This document shows positions 6,189 to 8,110 of a stretch of DNA of 8,110 bases, piece by piece. Each line of letters starts with the position of its first letter. Within the stretch, counting starts at the first letter, position 1. Source of the stretch: an uncultured Erysipelotrichaceae bacterium (GTDB taxonomy: Bacteria; Bacillota_I; Bacilli_A; Erysipelotrichales; Coprobacillaceae); contig URQL01000072.1 in assembly GCA_900550005.1 (NCBI GenBank), positions 1 to 8,110 of the forward strand, in the 5' to 3' direction. Both the position numbers and the translations under genes were made by a program. Under the pieces are notes generated by a model, which searched no databases, was not told where the DNA came from, and saw only the letters and a program-made list of their open reading frames with translations.

Positions 6189-7298
6189 ATGGCAAAAGTA
6201 ATAGGAATTGTTAATCTTCATTCTAATATTGAATTTGGAGGATTAACAAAAAGACGTCCAGTAGCATCTGTAAGCTTTTTAGGACGTTATGGGATCATCG
6301 ATTTTGTTTTATCAAATTTTTCAAATTCAAATATTGATAGCGTAGGGGTTTTAATTAAAGAAAAACCAAGATCTCTATTTAAACATATGGGTCTAGGAAA
6401 TTCATGGAATTTTAACTCTAAATCTGGGGGAATTTCATTATTATATAATGAACAATATGCTAATGATCCTCGTTATAATCATGATATTAATAACTTAATT
6501 GAAAATATTGCTTTCTTAGATAAAAGTGGTGCAGATTATGTTGTTATAGCTCCAGAACATATCATTACAACAATGAATTATCAAGATGTTATTGAAGAAC
6601 ATGAAAAATCTGGTGCAGAAATTACAATGGTTTATCATCATATTGATAATGCTAATGAAGAATTTATTGGTGGAAGTTGTTTAACGATCAAAGGTAAACG
6701 TGTTGTAGAAGTAAGTGAAAATAAAGGAAATCGTAAAGAAAGAAATATTTCTTTAGATACGTATGTTATTAATTTAAAAACATTAAAAAGATTACTTACA
6801 CGTGCTAAAAATATCAGTGCTTTCTTTGATTTAAAGGATACTTTAGCTTATCTTTGTGATGAAAAAGAAATTCATGCTTATGAATATAAAGGTTATGTTT
6901 GTAATTTAGATTCATTAGAAGCTTATTTCAAACATTCCTTAGAATTCCTAGAATTAGACACATTTAGTCAAGTATTTAAATCAAATTGGCCAATTTATAC
7001 AAATACAAATGATACACCACCTTCAAAATACAAAAAACATGCTTCTGTTAAAAAAGCGTTTATTGCTAACGGAGCTATTGTTGATGGAACAGTGGAAGAA
7101 AGTATTTTAGGACGTAATGTTGAAATTGGTAAAGATGCGGTTGTTAAAAATTGTATCCTACTTTCAGGAAGTAAAGTTTCAGCTGGGGCTCATCTTGAAA
7201 ATGTGATCTTAGATAAAGAAGCACGTGTTGAAAAACAAAAAGAGCTAGTTGGTCAAGCTAGTCATCCACTTTATGTTAAAGAAGGAGATGTTGTATAA
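6189..7298 (+). CDS. glgD: GlgD, non-catalytic ADP-glucose pyrophosphorylase subunit
   Basis: This 369-residue GlgC paralogue keeps the overall architecture: a Rossmann-like N-terminal domain with RYGIIDFVLSN, a middle domain, and a C-terminal left-handed beta-helix at about 277-355. It has lost catalytic motifs. GlgC's GGRGTRL loop is replaced by a NLHSN-type sequence (from residue 9), the KPAV lysine is R23, SGDH is APEH (E123 where GlgC has D128), and EEKP is ENKG (177-180, K179 retained). This pattern is typical of GlgD, which in characterised Bacillota such as Geobacillus stearothermophilus has little activity alone but raises GlgC activity in the complex. It is therefore inferred to be a modulatory partner of the adjacent GlgC. 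It starts 20 bases after glgC and its stop overlaps the glgA start by one base, so the three genes are very likely translated from one mRNA. Confidence 0.95.
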   Translation: MAKVIGIVNLHSNIEFGGLTKRRPVASVSFLGRYGIIDFVLSNFSNSNIDSVGVLIKEKPRSLFKHMGLGNSWNFNSKSGGISLLYNEQYANDPRYNHDINNLIENIAFLDKSGADYVVIAPEHIITTMNYQDVIEEHEKSGAEITMVYHHIDNANEEFIGGSCLTIKGKRVVEVSENKGNRKERNISLDTYVINLKTLKRLLTRAKNISAFFDLKDTLAYLCDEKEIHAYEYKGYVCNLDSLEAYFKHSLEFLELDTFSQVFKSNWPIYTNTNDTPPSKYKKHASVKKAFIANGAIVDGTVEESILGRNVEIGKDAVVKNCILLSGSKVSAGAHLENVILDKEARVEKQKELVGQASHPLYVKEGDVV

Positions 7299-8110
7299 TG
7301 CGAATTTTATTTGCAACAAGTGAATGTGCTCCTTTTATCAAATCAGGAGGACTTGCTGATGTATTAGGTTCATTACCACAAGCTTTAACAAAATTAGGAC
7401 ATGAATGCACAGTGGTTTTACCTAAATATGCAGATATGAAATTTAAAGATGAATTAGAATACGTAACAAATTATGATATTTATATTAGTTGGCGTAAAAA
7501 ATATTGTGGTGTCTTTAAGTGCGTTCGTGATGGTGTAACTTATTATTTTATTGATAATGAAGAATATTATAATCGTCCTGGACTTTATAGTTATGATGAT
7601 GATTATGAACGATTTGCTTATTTCGATTATGCTGTACTCGAACTTATCAGTCATTTACAATTAGGAGTGGATGTTTTACATCTTCATGATTGGCAAACAG
7701 CCATGATTGCGCCATTATATCGTGAAAAATATGCAATGCATCCTTGGTATGATAATATTAAACTTGTTTTTACGATCCATAATATTGCTTATCAAGGGAA
7801 AGCAGATCCACGTATTGTAAATAGCATTTTTGGATTACCAGATTATCTATATGAAAATGGTAATTTACAAAATGATAATTGTTTTAACATGATGAAATCA
7901 GCCATTCTTTATAGTGACATTATCACAACGGTTTCACCAACTTATGCTAAAGAAATTTTAACCGATGAATTTGGTGAAGGGTTACAATACATTTTGCGTA
8001 CTCGAGCAAATGATCTTTACGGTATTTTAAATGGTATTGATTATGTTGTTAATGATCCAAGCACAGATAAGAATTTAGTTGCTAATTTCGATTTAGAACA
8101 TTTAGATAAG
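7298..8110 (+). CDS. glgA: Glycogen synthase GlgA (GT5), N-terminal part, truncated by window edge
   Basis: This is an open frame of exactly 271 codons running off the right edge, somewhat more than half of the usual 475-490 residues. GlgA transfers glucose from ADP-glucose to the non-reducing end of an alpha-1,4 glucan. The N-terminal GT-B domain shows the family motifs: MRILFATSECAPFIKSGGLADV with K15 of the K-x-G-G-L motif expected to contact ADP-glucose, LHLHDWQT (127-134), TIHNIAYQG (159-167), TVSP (211-214) and the YGILNGID segment (241-248) near the domain boundary. The start is ATG 7298-7300 in a TAATG overlap with the glgD stop. An AAGGAG SD lies within glgD at 7282-7287, ten bases upstream. 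The second Rossmann domain with the catalytic E-x(7)-E motif lies beyond the window. No frameshift or stop interrupts the visible part. Confidence 0.96.
   Translation, partial: MRILFATSECAPFIKSGGLADVLGSLPQALTKLGHECTVVLPKYADMKFKDELEYVTNYDIYISWRKKYCGVFKCVRDGVTYYFIDNEEYYNRPGLYSYDDDYERFAYFDYAVLELISHLQLGVDVLHLHDWQTAMIAPLYREKYAMHPWYDNIKLVFTIHNIAYQGKADPRIVNSIFGLPDYLYENGNLQNDNCFNMMKSAILYSDIITTVSPTYAKEILTDEFGEGLQYILRTRANDLYGILNGIDYVVNDPSTDKNLVANFDLEHLDK

Noticed and set aside
7454..7654. Minus-strand 66-codon ORF inside glgA
   Set aside because: It is antisense to conserved glgA sequence and encodes a low-complexity isoleucine-rich peptide, as expected from reversing AT-rich codons.

Overview
This window is a glycogen (or glycogen-like alpha-glucan) metabolism locus from an AT-rich, low-GC Gram-positive bacterium. 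All genes lie on the + strand, are tightly packed and have purine-rich Shine-Dalgarno sequences. Four things point to Bacillota: a GlgC plus GlgD pair, an AmyX/PulA-type pullulanase, a CcpA-type cre box and very AT-rich codon use. An Erysipelotrichia-like gut lineage would fit the composition, but that placement is an inference and no marker gene here settles it.

Layout: (1) 1-238 is the last 78 residues of a GlgB branching enzyme, cut by the left edge. (2) 251-2647 is glycogen phosphorylase (glgP). (3) 2653-2685 is a terminator-like hairpin, followed at once by a strong SD. (4) 2698-4791 is a cytoplasmic type I pullulanase (pulA/amyX type). (5) A terminator hairpin (4783-4806) contains the pulA stop codon. 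(6) 4807-5040 is a non-coding, A-tract-rich promoter region with a near-consensus cre box at 5006-5019. (7) 5041-6168 is glgC, 6189-7298 is glgD, and glgA runs from 7298 past the right edge.

Together these genes make and break down the polymer. GlgC, with its catalytically degenerate partner GlgD, makes ADP-glucose. GlgA elongates alpha-1,4 chains and GlgB adds alpha-1,6 branches. GlgP releases glucose-1-phosphate from chain ends, and the pullulanase removes the branches that stop GlgP. The locus looks like two transcription units: an upstream glgB-glgP-pulA unit (branching and breakdown) and a downstream glgC-glgD-glgA unit (precursor supply and elongation). The downstream unit has its own promoter region and probable catabolite control.

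I found no undescribed system, mobile element, RNA gene or CRISPR array. The points worth a second look are regulatory: the cre box, two hairpins embedded at gene boundaries, a possible SD-masking alternative fold before pulA, roughly phased A-tracts before glgC, and a six-codon ORF overlapping the glgD start.
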